A stretch of DNA of 64,000 nt from NCBI GenBank assembly GCA_963920525.1, contig OY986440.1, forward strand, positions 12,672,680 to 12,736,679. Reading direction: 5' to 3'. Position 1 is the first letter of the stretch. Each line of letters starts with the position of its first letter. The position numbers and the translations under genes are program-made. Source of the stretch: Dichetophora obliterata. Lineage: Eukaryota; Arthropoda; Insecta; Diptera; Sciomyzidae. Shown here in pieces: positions 22,100-32,631 of this stretch. Under the pieces are notes generated by a model. The model ran no database searches and was not told the DNA's origin. It saw only the letters and a list, made by a program, of their open reading frames with translations.

Positions 22100-23550
22100 T
22101 TTTTATACAATAATCTTTGCTTCTCTCAGTTCCTCTATAATTGAGACTATTTCATTTTTATGATTTGAGTGACCAGCTGCTGTAGATGAAATCAATAGAC
22201 GTAATCTATCAACAAATTCATTAGGATTATCCCAATAATTGAGTTTTTTTTATTAAACTTCATTAAACCTTTTCCTTTATGCATTCTTTGTTCTTTTAAT
22301 AGTTTTCTAATAATAGTAGTATATTGTAGTATATAGTATATACCACCACTAATGCTGTTATTTCTTCTCTGAGCATTAGTCATCTCCAATATTTGTTTAT
22401 AAGCATTTAAATCTGCTGTATTTACCCATTTCCAGCTATTGGTGCATTTTTGCACCAGTAGCTGTAGAATTTTCTCCAGGTGAGCGCGAAAGTGATATTA
22501 CCCGGCACTGTACAGATTATGTTAGTATGGAACTTTGGCAGTATACATTATTTTTGGTTTGAGTCGATTCGGTCGTTTACTTGGATTTTACGACCACGGC
22601 GCGTCGCAATATTTGGTTTTTTTAATTTTTTTATTTTTAAAAATTCCGGAAAAATTTCAAATCGCAATATCGAAAATTTCTTTTCAATAGTAACTATTAT
22701 AAGTTTTAAATTTTATGTCAAACAAAATGTAGAGCCCGTTTGCTGTTTTAAAATGGGCAAGTACGGCTGTTAAGGTATGTGATGCAGCTAGTGGTGCAAA
22801 AATGCATCAGTCCGCCCAGCCCTTACCTGTGGAGGTAAAAATTTTGCCAGACAAAGTTTAGGGCCATATATAGACTCTGGACGAAGTTTCATCGATTTTG
22901 GCCTGGTAGTTAAGGAGCCGCCGGAAATGGGTTAAAACTGTCTGGTTTCCTATAAACTAACAGTTCATATAAACCCGATGTGAAGGACCATTTTGAATTA
23001 ACTACAGTAATATTGATTGAATTAAAAGTGATGAGTTCATTACCCAGATTCCATACATGATTTTTATTCTTATGAGGACCAAAGGTTTTATCTTATTTAT
23101 TTAAATTAACTTTTGATAAATCATATTAAATACTTTGGTTGGAATGTATTGCAATGGTGTTATCAAGATCATCATCATTATCGTCATCATCAATATTATC
23201 GTAATCATTATCATCATCAAATGATTTAAACGCGGATGAACTTTTATCGATTTCCTTACTATCAAAGCTTGGAGAAAATGCATTATAATCAGGCTTGCTC
23301 TTTTTTAATGGTGTGCTGGTAGTAGCTTTATTATCCTTAAAATTGTTATCTGAATATTTTTCATTTTTTATTATTATTGATCTTTTATTATTATTATGAG
23401 TCGATTGAAATATTTTTTTAATGGATTTGTTATTGGTTTAAATGTCTTTTCTAATTGTTCATTTCCAACTTCTCCGAGCTGAAGACTTTTATATTTCTTT
23501 TTGAAAATATTTCGTGTTTCAAAAAGATTTTTAACTAGATTTTCATCCAT
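22100..23550 (-). pseudogene. Unassigned acidic protein gene of the Maverick-like relic
   Basis: Starting at an ATG at 23550 (MDENLVKNLFETRNIFKKKY), the minus strand encodes a basic N-terminus, a low-complexity Asp/Asn-rich stretch (about 23150-23230), then after a frame change a conserved-looking segment (NHVWNLGNELITFNS, TSGLYELLVYRKPDS). A piggyBac MITE interrupts it. Beyond, NTADLNAYKQILEMTNAQRR and VDRLRLLISSTAAGHSNHKN lead to a C-terminal IVSIIEELREAKI near 22110. I recall the same motif set in multicopy uncharacterised insect proteins beside Maverick-like genes, but I cannot name its function. Confidence 0.5.
22425..22931. mobile_element. piggyBac-type MITE (507 bp)
   Basis: The ends are CCCATTTCCAGC (22425) and, inverted, CCCATTTCCGGC (ending 22931). 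The right flank is TTAA (22932-22935) and the left is TTTA (22421-22424), a mutated TTAA. A subterminal GGTGCATTTTTGCACCA motif is present in both halves in inverted orientation. It lies within a gene of the Maverick relic. Confidence 0.75.
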
Positions 23551-23692
23551 ATTGACAGGCTGGAGCAGAAAACAGTATAAGTAAATTTGTTTATTAGTTA
23601 ACTGTTTAGCAGATAGTTGTTAGCTGTTTTTATAGAACAGATCAGTTTAGTAGCATACAATGTACTGATTTTACAATATCTATACTATTCTT

Positions 23693-26056
23693 TTATAAAC
23701 GTATAAATAAGTCAAATCCTTTTCTGTAGCGTCCATTATTCATAGGATCATCCTTACTAATAATTAAAAAACCATAGTTTTCTTTCCAAAATTTTGAACA
23801 TAACTTATTAAATGTCTTAAAAGACATATCCGAACCAACATGATCATTATAAATGTGTTTAATATTCATTTCATCTTGTTTAAATCTATATATATATAAA
23901 ATGGAATGTGTGTTTGTTTATTTGTTTGTTTGTACCTTATAGGAGACCAAACCTCTGGATCGATCTTCCTGAAATTTTCACAGCATTTAACTGGGACTCT
24001 GGCATGATTAATAGGGTACTTTTTTTAGACCACGCCCAGATTTACGCCCACTTTTTTAAAATTGTGTAATTGCTCCCGTATAGTTTTTAACAGATTTACT
24101 TCAAATTGTATACACATTATACTCCAGGCGAGGTAGAAATAAACATTTCTTACGCCACGCCCCCTTTCACGCCCCTCTTCACGCCAAATTTAAGTTTTAA
24201 ACTTTTTGTTCTCTGTACAAATTTGTTTCTTCCAACGGATTATTTTTTATTTGGTAGTATATTACTCTTAATACTGTTAACGTCGCCATATTACTATGAA
24301 CCACGCCCACTTCACCGCCCCCTTTTTTTAATTCAGATACTTATACCACTAACAATTTTTTATACTTTTTATCTACAGTTAAGGTAGCCATAGATTTTTT
24401 TATTACCAAATCCCCCTTTTTCGCCCCATTTTACTTTAATTATAATTAATCTACTTTCAATCTATATATATATAAAAATGAATGTCTGTCTGTTTGTTTG
24501 TGCTTTATAGGAGGCCAAACCCTTGGACCGATCTTCCTGAAACTCACAGCATTTTACTATGACTCTGGAAAGAATAATAGGCTATATGAAGTTTATATTG
24601 GACAAAGGGGCGTGGCACTGCCCATATAACCCAACAATTTAAATCGCCATATTTTAGGCATTTTTTGACCTACGTTGATGCTATTTGGTACATATGGAAT
24701 TGGCATAATTAAGAATACGTACCAGGAGAAAAGTGGGTGGGACCTCGCCCCATTTTAAGAAAATTAAAAATCGCAATATAGTCTTAACTACTGGACCGAT
24801 CGTTATTAAATTTTCACAATAGGATATTCTTACGAATTAATAAATTCTTGACTATATAAAGTTGTGAGTGGACGAAGGGGCGTGGCCTCGCCCATATAAC
24901 CCAAAATTTAAAATCGTCATATCTTGGGCATATCTTGGGCATTTTTTGACCAACGGCGGCAGTATTTGCTATATATGGTATTGGCATGGATAGAAATACG
25001 TACCAAAAGAAAAGTGGGCGAAGCACGCCCCTTTGTTTGCGATATATTGGAGGCTGGACCTGATAACCGATCTTAAATTTTCACAGCGTTCATCTTTGAC
25101 TCAGGAATACTTATTACATGATAATATTTTTCAACCATGCACACTTCTGCACCTACTTTTTTACTACGTTTATTAACGGCTTTACCACAAATTTAAAATA
25201 CATATTAATTAAAATAGTGGGGTAGCCCCATTCTCTTTCTTCCACCACTGTCTTCAAAACAGCTGATTTTATAATACGTGTTAATTAAAATAGAGAGTGG
25301 GGTAACCCCATTCTCATTCTCCCACAACTGACTGCGAATCAGCTGATTGTGTAATTGCTGCTTTTTGATTGGTCTAAAAATAAAAAGGAGGAGCATGAAG
25401 CAAATTACATGCGATTCAGTGCTGAATTTTAATTGGTTTACAACAAAAAAAGAGGCGAAGCATTGCAATAATTAAATTAAATAAATAAATTTTTGTAAAT
25501 ATATAAATACTTAAAATTTTATTTTATACGAGGGGGGTAGCGAAGCACACCGGGTTCAGCTAGTATTATAATAAAATTTGCATTGTCACGAATCAGGTGT
25601 TTTGGAATTCGTGTGTAAGATTGACATAAGTAAAAACTATGAACATCTTTGTGACGTCCCATATAGAAGTAAGATCGGACATGGTTTTGTTTCGCACAAG
25701 CTACATCATCGAATATAAATATTGAGTTTGGTTGCACTTTGTCTGGAGATATGACGTCATCATTAATAGAAAATAGTGAAAAATTTATCTCCTTAATGGG
25801 TTTAATTAGCCGCTTCAAGTACTTATATTTTGACTGTTCTGTTGACTTTGAGTACAAGTAAATATTTTTAAATTTCAGTCCATTAACTTTCAATCAGACT
25901 AATCATCACATTTGTTTTTCCACAATTTGAAGGTCCAACAATAAGAGCTCGAATAGTGTTTGGTAGTAATGAACTATGTCGTAGTCTCTTTGATGAATTT
26001 ATCTTTGAATCAATATTCTTTAAGTTAATTGATAAATGTTGTTTTAGGAATCGCAT
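23693..26056 (-). pseudogene. FtsK/HerA-like DNA-packaging ATPase (Maverick type), split by a Helentron
   Basis: The gene starts at the ATG at 26056. The Walker A loop reads GPSNCGKT near 25930. A one-base frame change near 25885 follows. The next part (25890-25564) has IFIFDDVACAKQNHVRSYF, the Walker B-type DD, and HSFYLCQSYTRIPKHLIRDN. After the Helentron (25563-23885) the last part (23884-23693) holds MNIKHIYNDHV, KENYGFLIISKDDP and NNGRYRKGFDLF, ending at a TAA. This ATPase class pumps element DNA into capsids in viruses and Polintons. The frame is continuous across the Helentron site if the insertion is ignored. Confidence 0.85.
23885..25563 (+). mobile_element. Helentron/Helitron-like repeat (1679 bp) inserted in the ATPase gene
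   Basis: The 5' end is TCTATATATATATAAAATGG at 23885, the 3' end is GGTTCAGCTAG at 25563, and the flanks are A and T as expected for Helitrons. A second 5'-like start, TCTATATATATATAAAAATG, occurs near 24461, so the unit is a tandem or composite of two 5' ends with one 3' end. Internal repeats share GACCGATCTTCCTGAAA and TTTTCACA, and a roughly 100-bp duplication lies at about 25208-25330 (GTGGGGTAxCCCCATTCTC). No Rep/helicase gene is present. Confidence 0.85.
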
Positions 26057-26219
26057 TATGAAAACTAATAAATATTATCATATACATATTATTAAGTATA
26101 AAAAAACCATTTTATTGGTTTTCAATCACTTTACTTTCGTCATCTTATTAGAAAACTATAAATACTTATGATAATCATTTATAAAAAGATAAACAGTTAT
26201 CATCTATACTTCAAAAGGA

Positions 26220-26706
26220 AGGGTATTCTAAATAAAATCATCGATAAACTTCCCATTGAACTTCATTAACCTGGATATCAATTTTGTGGACCTGGTACAA
26301 AATTAAAGAAACGTTTAGCTAGAGGTGATCAAGGAATCAATCCTTTAGATACCGCTTGTAGACAACACGATATAGCATACTTAAACAACAAAGATTTAGA
26401 AAAAAGACATATTGTTGATAGAGATTTAGCTGAAAAAGCTTGGCAAAGAGTAAAAGCAAGTGAAAGTAGTCTTGCAGAAAAATCAAACGCTTGGTTTGTT
26501 ACTTACGTAATGAAAGCAAAAACAAAATTTGGTATGGGGAATGTAATTAGTAAAACTAAGAGATCGCCTCAAGCAAATGGATACTGACTATTTAAACATG
26601 CATTAAAAAGTGCTTAAACAAAAATAAAGAAAACAAAAAACTTGGATGATGTCATCAAAATGTCACGAAAAGTTGCTAATAACATATTCAGAGGAAAAAA
26701 CCTCTA
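26220..26706 (+). pseudogene. Phospholipase-A2-domain (parvovirus VP1-like) protein remnant
   Basis: On the plus strand, YQFCGPGTKLKKRL and NPLDTACRQHDIAYLNN reproduce the calcium-binding GPG loop and the Cys-x-x-His-Asp catalytic motif of viral-type PLA2 domains, followed by a basic helical region (LAEKAWQRVKASES). A stop precedes the domain (near 26271) and others follow (26587, 26616, 26704), so the gene is broken. In parvovirus VP1 this domain breaches endosomal membranes; related domains are reported in adintovirus/Maverick-type elements. Confidence 0.75.
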
Positions 26707-26972
26707 ATAATAACACCTCGAGTAATACCACTACCTAAATCTGGAGGTTTTTTCCCACGTGCACCTATATTCGCTGCACTTGGCGGTCTAACTGGTGGAG
26801 TCTCTGGTATTACAAAAGCAATAAATGCAGCTAAAAATAGAAAGGAGCAGCTCGCTGAAGCAAAACGTCATAATAGTAAAATCGAAGCTATTGCAATGGT
26901 TAAAGGCATGTTCCTAAAACCCTATAAAAAAGGATTTGGACCATATTTAAAACCTAATCAACAAAATTTTTA
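26707..26972 (+). pseudogene. Small basic, glycine/alanine-rich protein remnant
   Basis: A frame beginning after a double stop encodes FFPRAPIFAALGGLTGGVSG, then KAINAAKNRKEQLAEAKR, and ends in a lysine-rich tail at a TAA at 26970-26972. The hydrophobic Gly/Ala stretch followed by a basic tail resembles minor capsid or membrane-active peptides of Maverick/adeno-like elements; this is inference from composition and position immediately before the protease. Confidence 0.45.
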
Positions 26973-27340
26973 ATGAAGCTACCTAAAAGAGCCCTTTCTG
27001 ATCTAGATCTAAGGAAATACGCTAAAGATATCCCACATTTTAGAGGTTTGTTTATGTGTGACACTCTTCCAAGTAAACCATTTAAAAAAAAAATACGGAA
27101 TTATCAATCTGGATATTTCAAAGGGACCTGGCACACAATGGGTAGGCAGCATGCTGGAAAACTCAAAATGAAATTGAATATTTTGACAGCTTTGGAAACT
27201 TATAGCCGCCAAAGGATATTGTAAAATATTTGGGAGAAAAGATTAGTTATAACTATAATAGAATACAAAATTTTAATACAATAACTTGTGGTCATTTATG
27301 TTTACAATTTTTGCTTTCAAAATATATACGAAATAAATAA
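26973..27340 (+). pseudogene. Adenain-like cysteine protease remnant with altered catalytic His
   Basis: The protein starts MKLPKRALSDLDLRKYAKDI directly after the previous gene's stop. Following a frame change near 27092, the sequence shows GPGTQWVGSM where adenoviral-type proteases carry a catalytic His before the Trp; here it is Gln (CAA). YFDSFG supplies the acidic residue and CGHLCLQFL the nucleophile Cys. Another stop near 27166 and the frame change confirm decay. In Polintons and adenoviruses this enzyme matures capsid proteins. Confidence 0.8.
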
Positions 27341-27474
27341 AATATATAAAGAAAAATCAATTCTTATGCTCTTTTAATGTGTAAATTTTTATGGGTTTTA
27401 AACTTCCTAAACACATAAATCTAAGTGTTTATGTCTTTTCATTGATATGTAGGGTTTGTATATCAGTTTCAATT

Positions 27475-27510
27475 TACAGCAACAGCAACAACAACAGCAA
27501 CAGTTTATTA
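27475..27510. repeat. (CAR)n microsatellite
   Basis: AACAGCAACAACAACAGCAA-type run of CAA/CAG triplets. There is no open frame of note around it. Confidence 0.85.
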
Positions 27511-27542
27511 TCTCAATTCGTTAGATTAACTTGTTGTAAACT

Positions 27543-27952
27543 CCCAGCGGAAAAATAAAAAGCGCTTGTAGAAGCACCGCATTTTATGCGCAGTTTTGGT
27601 ACGCTTTAAGGACGCGCTCTTCAGACTTCAGAGTTTTGAGCGCATATTTTTATCTAAATTTTTTTCATACAAAATCAAGCAAGAAAATAGCACAGTGTTA
27701 AGACATTCAACTCTAAGCTACGCAGTCCGAGTTCAATCCCAGACTATGCAAAGCAGTTTTTTTATTTATCTTTAATGTTGTTTTCGAATTGAACTGCATC
27801 CTCAAAGCTTACCAAAGATGCAGTAAAAATGCGCCTACTTTTGCGGACACGTAGAACAAAAAAGGAAAGTAGCTTCATCAAAAAAGATGCGCCGCTTGCT
27901 TAAAAAACAGCGCATCATCATTAGTGTTTCAGTGCTACTTTTATCCGCTGGG
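27543..27952. repeat. Short TIR element with tRNA-like modules
   Basis: CCCAGCGGAAAAATA at 27543 and CCCAGCGGATAAAAG (inverted, ending 27952) are terminal inverted repeats. In the middle, TAGCACAGTGTTAAG (27688-27702) looks like a Pol III A box and GAGTTCAATCC (27729-27739) like a B box, with normal spacing. The inverted right end itself reads TAGCCCAGCGG, also A-box-like. The cloverleaf pairing I could draw is poor, so this is a tRNA-derived repeat rather than a functional tRNA. Confidence 0.5.
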
Positions 27953-28019
27953 CTACAATACACAATAACACATGATAATTTTTGTTTCTATAATTTAGAT
28001 CAACTGAAACATATGAGTT

Positions 28020-28440
28020 TGTTCTCTGGATACACACATGATATTCACTAGATGAACCTGTTGTAGCCATAAACCTCACGTTAAAAATGCTTTCACTCTT
28101 CTATACTCCGCACACAAACACATGATATTTGCTAGATGAATATAGTATAGACACAAACCTATCTTGTTCTTTCTGTACTATTGACACAAGCCACATTAAA
28201 AATTCTCCCAATCTTCTATAAAAAACACACTAACAACATGATATTCGCTAGATGAATATATTATAGACACAAAACCTAACATTTTTTCTATACTATAGAC
28301 ACGAACCACATTAAAAATTCTCCCATTCTTCTATACAAAACACACTAACAACATGATATTCGCTAGATGAATATATTACAGACACAAAACCTAACATTTC
28401 TTCTATACTATAGACACAAACCACTTCCCTATTATAATAG
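28020..28440. repeat. 115-bp tandem repeat, about 3.7 copies
   Basis: ACATGATATTCGCTAGATGA recurs near 28034 (diverged), 28120, 28237 and 28353, with the rest of each unit containing TATAGACACAAA and ATTAAAAATTCTCCCA. Copies 3 and 4 are the most alike. No coding potential is visible. Confidence 0.8.
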
Positions 28441-28501
28441 TTCCCCATTTCACCGCATATGGTGCTGATGGTGATAGAGCCTGGAGCCTGATGGTCCAGA
28501 A

Positions 28502-30461
28502 CAGAGAACTGCACAAGCCTACTTGAAGTTCAAGCCTTTTCAAGTTCTTGAATTCAAGTATGTATCCAATCTTGAAAAAGCAAGCTTTAGCCAGCTTGCA
28601 AAAATACCAAACAGATACAAGCCATATTCATGCTTGCTCGTTGGCTTGGCTTGTTTCGACTTACTTTGTCGGGCAGAAAGTTGAAAAGCTTAAAACGATC
28701 GGCAAAAGCTTGTAAGCTCGCAATCATACAAATTATTGAATTAAAGGATAGAAATCCAAAAAATTCAATGAGCTTGTTTAGAGAGAGCTTAAGCGTAATA
28801 GGACTTTTAAGGATTCTGTGGACTCCGTGGTTGGAAGTTTTAGGGGTAAATAATTTCGAAAAATGCTGTCAAACTTTCAAATTTAAGATGGCGGATAGAG
28901 TTGCCACCTAGATTTTTTTATTTTTGCGAATTCTTGTAATTTTGAAATTCAGACAACGGATTTGATTTCGAATATAATGTCACAGTTTTAAAATTTAAGA
29001 TGGAGGTTAGGGTTACCACCTAAATTTTTACCACAGTAATGCCACCTAGTAAAATGTATTTTTAAGAGTTTAAAACATCATTTAATAGTGTTAGGGGGTC
29101 GCTGATTTCGAATCTAAAGTCAGAATTTTAAAATTCAAGATGGTGGATAGGGCTGCCACCTAAATTTTTTGTAGTTTTATGAATTTGAAAATTTTGAAAT
29201 AATAAGGTCGCCACCTAATAATATATCTTTTCAAGAGTTTTAAACATCATCAGTGCTAAGGGGTTGCTGATTTCGAATCTTAAGTCAGAATTTTAAAATT
29301 CAAAATGGTGGATATGGTTGCCACCTTAATTTTTTGTAGTTTTATGAACTCGGGGCTGGCAAAAAAAATGGTACAGCAAAAATTAGTCGCTGAATCCGAA
29401 TCCGTTGTCAAAATTTCAAAATTATACAATTTTGAAATAAAAGGGTTGCCACCTAATAATATATCTTTTCAAGAGTTTTAAACATCATCAGTGCTAAGGG
29501 GTTGCTGATTTCGAATCTTAAGTTAGAATGTTAAAATTCAAGATGGTGATTATGGTTGCCACCTTAATTTTTTGTAGTTTTATGAACTCGGGGCTGGCAA
29601 AAAAAATGGTACACCAAAAATGGGTCGCTGAATCCGAATCCGTTGTCAAAATTTCAAAATTATAAAATTTTGAAATAATAGAGTTGCCACCTAACAATAT
29701 GTCTTTTCAAGAGTTTTATACGTCATTTATCAGTTTCATAATATCCAGCCCCGAATTCATAAAACTACAAAAAATTAAGGTGGCAACCCTATCCATGATC
29801 TTGAATTTTAAAATTCTGACTAGATTCGAAATCAGCAACCCCTTAACACTGATAAATGATATTTAAAACTCTTAAAAATACATATTATTAGGTGGCAATA
29901 CTGTGGTAAAAATTTAGGTGGAAACCCTAACCTCTATCTTAAATTTTATAACTGTGACAAATATATTCGAAATCAAATCCGTTGTCAGAAGTTCAAAATT
30001 GCAAGAATTCGCAAAAATTAAAAAAAAATCTAGATGGCAATTCTCTCCGCCATCTTAAATTTTAAAGTTTGACATCATCTTCGAAATCATTCACCCATAA
30101 AACTTCCAACCACGGAGTCCACAGAATCCTTAAAAGTCCTATTACGCTTAAGCTCTCTCTAAACAAGCTCATTGAATTTTTTGGATACTTGCTTAAATTG
30201 GATACTTGCCTTCAATTTCAAGCTTTTCAAGCTTTTTGCCGAAGTCATCAAGCTTTTTTTTACTTGAAACTTCGTGCCGTTCGCTTGTAAGCTAGCATAC
30301 TTGCAAGTCGCAAGCTGTCGTGGGCTTATTTATATTCAATTAGAAGCTATACTTGATTCAAAATTATTAAGCTCAAGCTAGCTTGAACTTGTATTTTAAG
30401 CAAACACTTGAAATAGACTTCAAGTAGACACAAGACACAAGTAGGCTTGTGCAGTTCTCTG
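28502..30461. mobile_element. hobo-type nonautonomous foldback hAT element (1960 bp)
   Basis: The termini read CAGAGAACTGCACAAGCC on the left and the same inverted on the right (ending 30461). Their first 12 bases equal the known Drosophila hobo inverted repeat CAGAGAACTGCA. Flanking octamers GTCCAGAA and GTAAAGAA match at 6 of 8 positions. Interior arms (about 28740-29170 and 29765-30185) are long imperfect inverted copies, for example GGATTCTGTGGACTCCGTGG and its complement near 30105. There is no transposase. Confidence 0.8.
29090..29740. repeat. 238-bp tandem repeat in the centre of the foldback element
   Basis: GCTAAGGGGTTGCTGATTTC occurs at 29255 and 29493 (period 238) with a shorter, diverged first unit near 29090. 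Units contain GGTTGCCACCT and AACTCGGGGCTGGC. The array sits at the axis of the large hairpin. Confidence 0.8.
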
Positions 30462-30469
30462 GTAAAGAA

Positions 30470-31525
30470 CCCCCATATCGTACCTAATCATTGGAAATTT
30501 TATTTTGAGGGAAAAATATAAAACTTTTGAAAAAAGACACAGTGTCGATATATCTAAAGTATAGACGTAGAATTCCTTCTTATACAGTAATAAAGAAAAC
30601 TTCTGGTTTTTTCATTTATATTTTTCAAAACTATTTCAAAAAATTATTTAAAAATAATAAAAAAATTAAAATTATTCAAAAGCAAATATGTTGTTGTTGC
30701 ATCAATTAAATTCACGTAAAAATTTGTTTTGTTTTATAAAAAGTTTTCGTTTGATATTTTTAGTGATAAATTTGTTCTTCTCGTTTATTTTTTATATTGG
30801 TTTAAACTAAATGTAATTCACAGTTATGTTTAATAAATGGAAATAAATATCGGATAAATTTGAATTATTTATTTTTCCAGTAGTAAAGAACAGAGGAAAA
30901 ATATACATAACAGCGATATGTACATTTTAAAAGAATTAAAATTACAATTTTAGTTAACAAAATATATTTTTTATATGGAAAAAATATAATGCGTAATAGA
31001 AATAATTCAAATTTATTATGGTATTTAAAAAATAATTAGATTTTCAAAGAACAACGCATTCTTAGTAGCGCATGCCCAAATCTGCGCAGTAATAATACGT
31101 ACTGGCTCTGTAGCTACACTAGAGCGGACCTTGTTTAAAAAAGACCACCCCAAGGGCTCAAACTGTTGTAATTGATGATAAAAAAATTCGTGAAATATTT
31201 TAGCAAGATCAAATGCATATAAACCTGGGTACCCGAAACGACTTTGAAGACAAATATCTTTCAAGCCAAAAAAGTTACAAACTTGAGGTTTGATGACATC
31301 TTATAAATAGTCGTTTTCTATCCTTTTTTCGCATTTTTAGCATTCTAGAATTTTTTCGTTGGTTGTAGAGCCGATCCAAAGTCGAATTTTCCTTACCCTC
31401 CTGATAACGGTACCCGTAAATTTCGTCACACATTTTGTATGAAGAATGTGATGTAAAAGTAATTTTGGGTTTCTTTGGTTTTGGGACTCTTTATGAATTG
31501 AAGTTGTTTTAATTCAAACTTTGTA
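30470..31525. other. Non-coding AT-rich stretch
   Basis: Poly-A/T-rich sequence. A minus-strand 79-codon frame (31264-31025) beginning MKDICLQSRFGYPGLYAF has richer composition than its surroundings but no family I can name. Confidence 0.45.
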
Positions 31526-31529
31526 GTAT

Positions 31530-31840
31530 AAGCTGGATATTTAAAAAGCAAAACAGTCTCTGTCACCCTGTTCGTCTGTCTGTGTGATGTATATAGACTC
31601 CAAAACTACTGTGGCGATCGAGCTGAAATTTTGGCAGTCTATTTGTTTCAAGCAGAAGATGGTTAAGGAAATTTTGCCACACCCACCTTTTACCACCCAC
31701 AAATCAATGAAAATGCCATACTTCACATGATTTGGGTCATATTAGACTAAAATTTGGAAATTTAGTTCGTTTGGGTACTGTCGGCAATTGTATTCAAAAT
31801 GGACTTACAGTTATTGCATGATTTGGGATCAATAGCCACG
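31530..31840 (+). repeat. Helentron fragment
   Basis: ATCGAGCTGAAATTTTGGCA, then ACCCACAAATCAATGAAAAT and GACTAAAATTTGG, match the 5' region of the Helentron family seen at 35072 and 60242-61745. Neither terminus is intact. Confidence 0.65.
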
Positions 31841-31905
31841 CAAACGACCCTTCGATAGCAATCGACCAATTTTCTCTCAGTTGAACCGGATGGAATTGCA
31901 GCGGA

Positions 31906-32175
31906 TCATAAGCTCAAAAGCAGCCAGGACGTTGTTGTATCGGGTTGTTCGATTATGAGCGGACCTTTCATATGGGTTTTACGTAGCGAGAGATTCGTTT
32001 TTTTTCGCATTTGGATGAATGCGCTAGAATAGACACAAAATGCAACCAACGCAGCTACTTCTATCATGTTGTAAAAAATGGCTAATGGCCATCTATTTGC
32101 TTTAAGTTTGGTGCTATATTTAGACAACATCTGGTTCATTACGTATAATCAGCCTTTGTATTTTTGAATAAAACA
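31906..32175 (-). pseudogene. Second piggyBac transposase fragment
   Basis: The minus strand reads MNQMLSKYSTKLKANRWPLA and continues FYNMIEVAALVAFCVYS, aligning with the MDQM...NRWP...FYN region of piggyBac transposases (compare 9988-9557). The usual MDQM is MNQM here, and a stop lies just upstream, so this is an inactive fragment. A different piggyBac copy from the one at 9308. Confidence 0.75.
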
Positions 32176-32631
32176 TTTATGTCCCTCTTTCCGTTTACTG
32201 CTGGAACTCTTCGTGATTAATCATAATTGACCAAAAGAAACGCTTCTCTTCTTCCTGGTTACGATAGACAAAAGTTCCATTTTTGTTGAATGCATATCGG
32301 GGCTTACCTAAATCGTCTGTGAGGTGAGGTCATAGCTCTCTTGGATGTAAGTTTAATATTGTCATAGGGTACCGACGAGTCTGATTCCTCTAACTCGTTG
32401 CTGATTGGCCAACATAACTTACGCGGAGATACTTAGGCCCTGTGTCAATCGGAAACTTTTCACTCGAGGTAAAAAAGAAAATACTGAGTTGAACAAAATC
32501 GGTGTCTATTGAACATTTTTACTGTGCCAAATGAACGATGAAATTTTGACACTTACAAATTTTGACGTTTTATATTTTGGTTGTGTTTTAGTGAAATTAT
32601 TGTATTTAATTAAAATTTTAATAAAAATAAA

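Larger units (their letters stand above)
21760..27340. mobile_element. Maverick/Polinton-like relic
   Basis: A cluster of decayed genes of the large DNA-virus-like transposon class: packaging ATPase on the minus strand (26056-23693), a PLA2-type protein and an adenain-like protease on the plus strand (26220-27340), and unassigned coiled-coil and acidic proteins on the minus strand (23550-21760). No DNA polymerase B, integrase, major capsid gene or terminal inverted repeats are visible, so this is a fragment. It is interrupted by a piggyBac MITE and by a Helentron. Confidence 0.75.

Noticed and set aside
23160..23230. CAT/ATC triplet run considered as a microsatellite-derived frame
   Set aside because: On the minus strand it encodes the Asp-rich stretch of the Maverick-like acidic gene, so it is coding-derived low complexity.
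27688..27750. Possible functional tRNA gene
   Set aside because: A/B boxes are plausible but the acceptor and T stems do not pair, so only a tRNA-like repeat is reported.
28630..28911. 93-codon frame in the hobo-type foldback
   Set aside because: It lies in a hairpin arm with an inverted partner that is not open; no homology.
31025..31264. 79-codon minus frame MKDICLQSRFGYPGLYAF
   Set aside because: Composition is better than background but no family recognised and no neighbours support it; left as unassigned.
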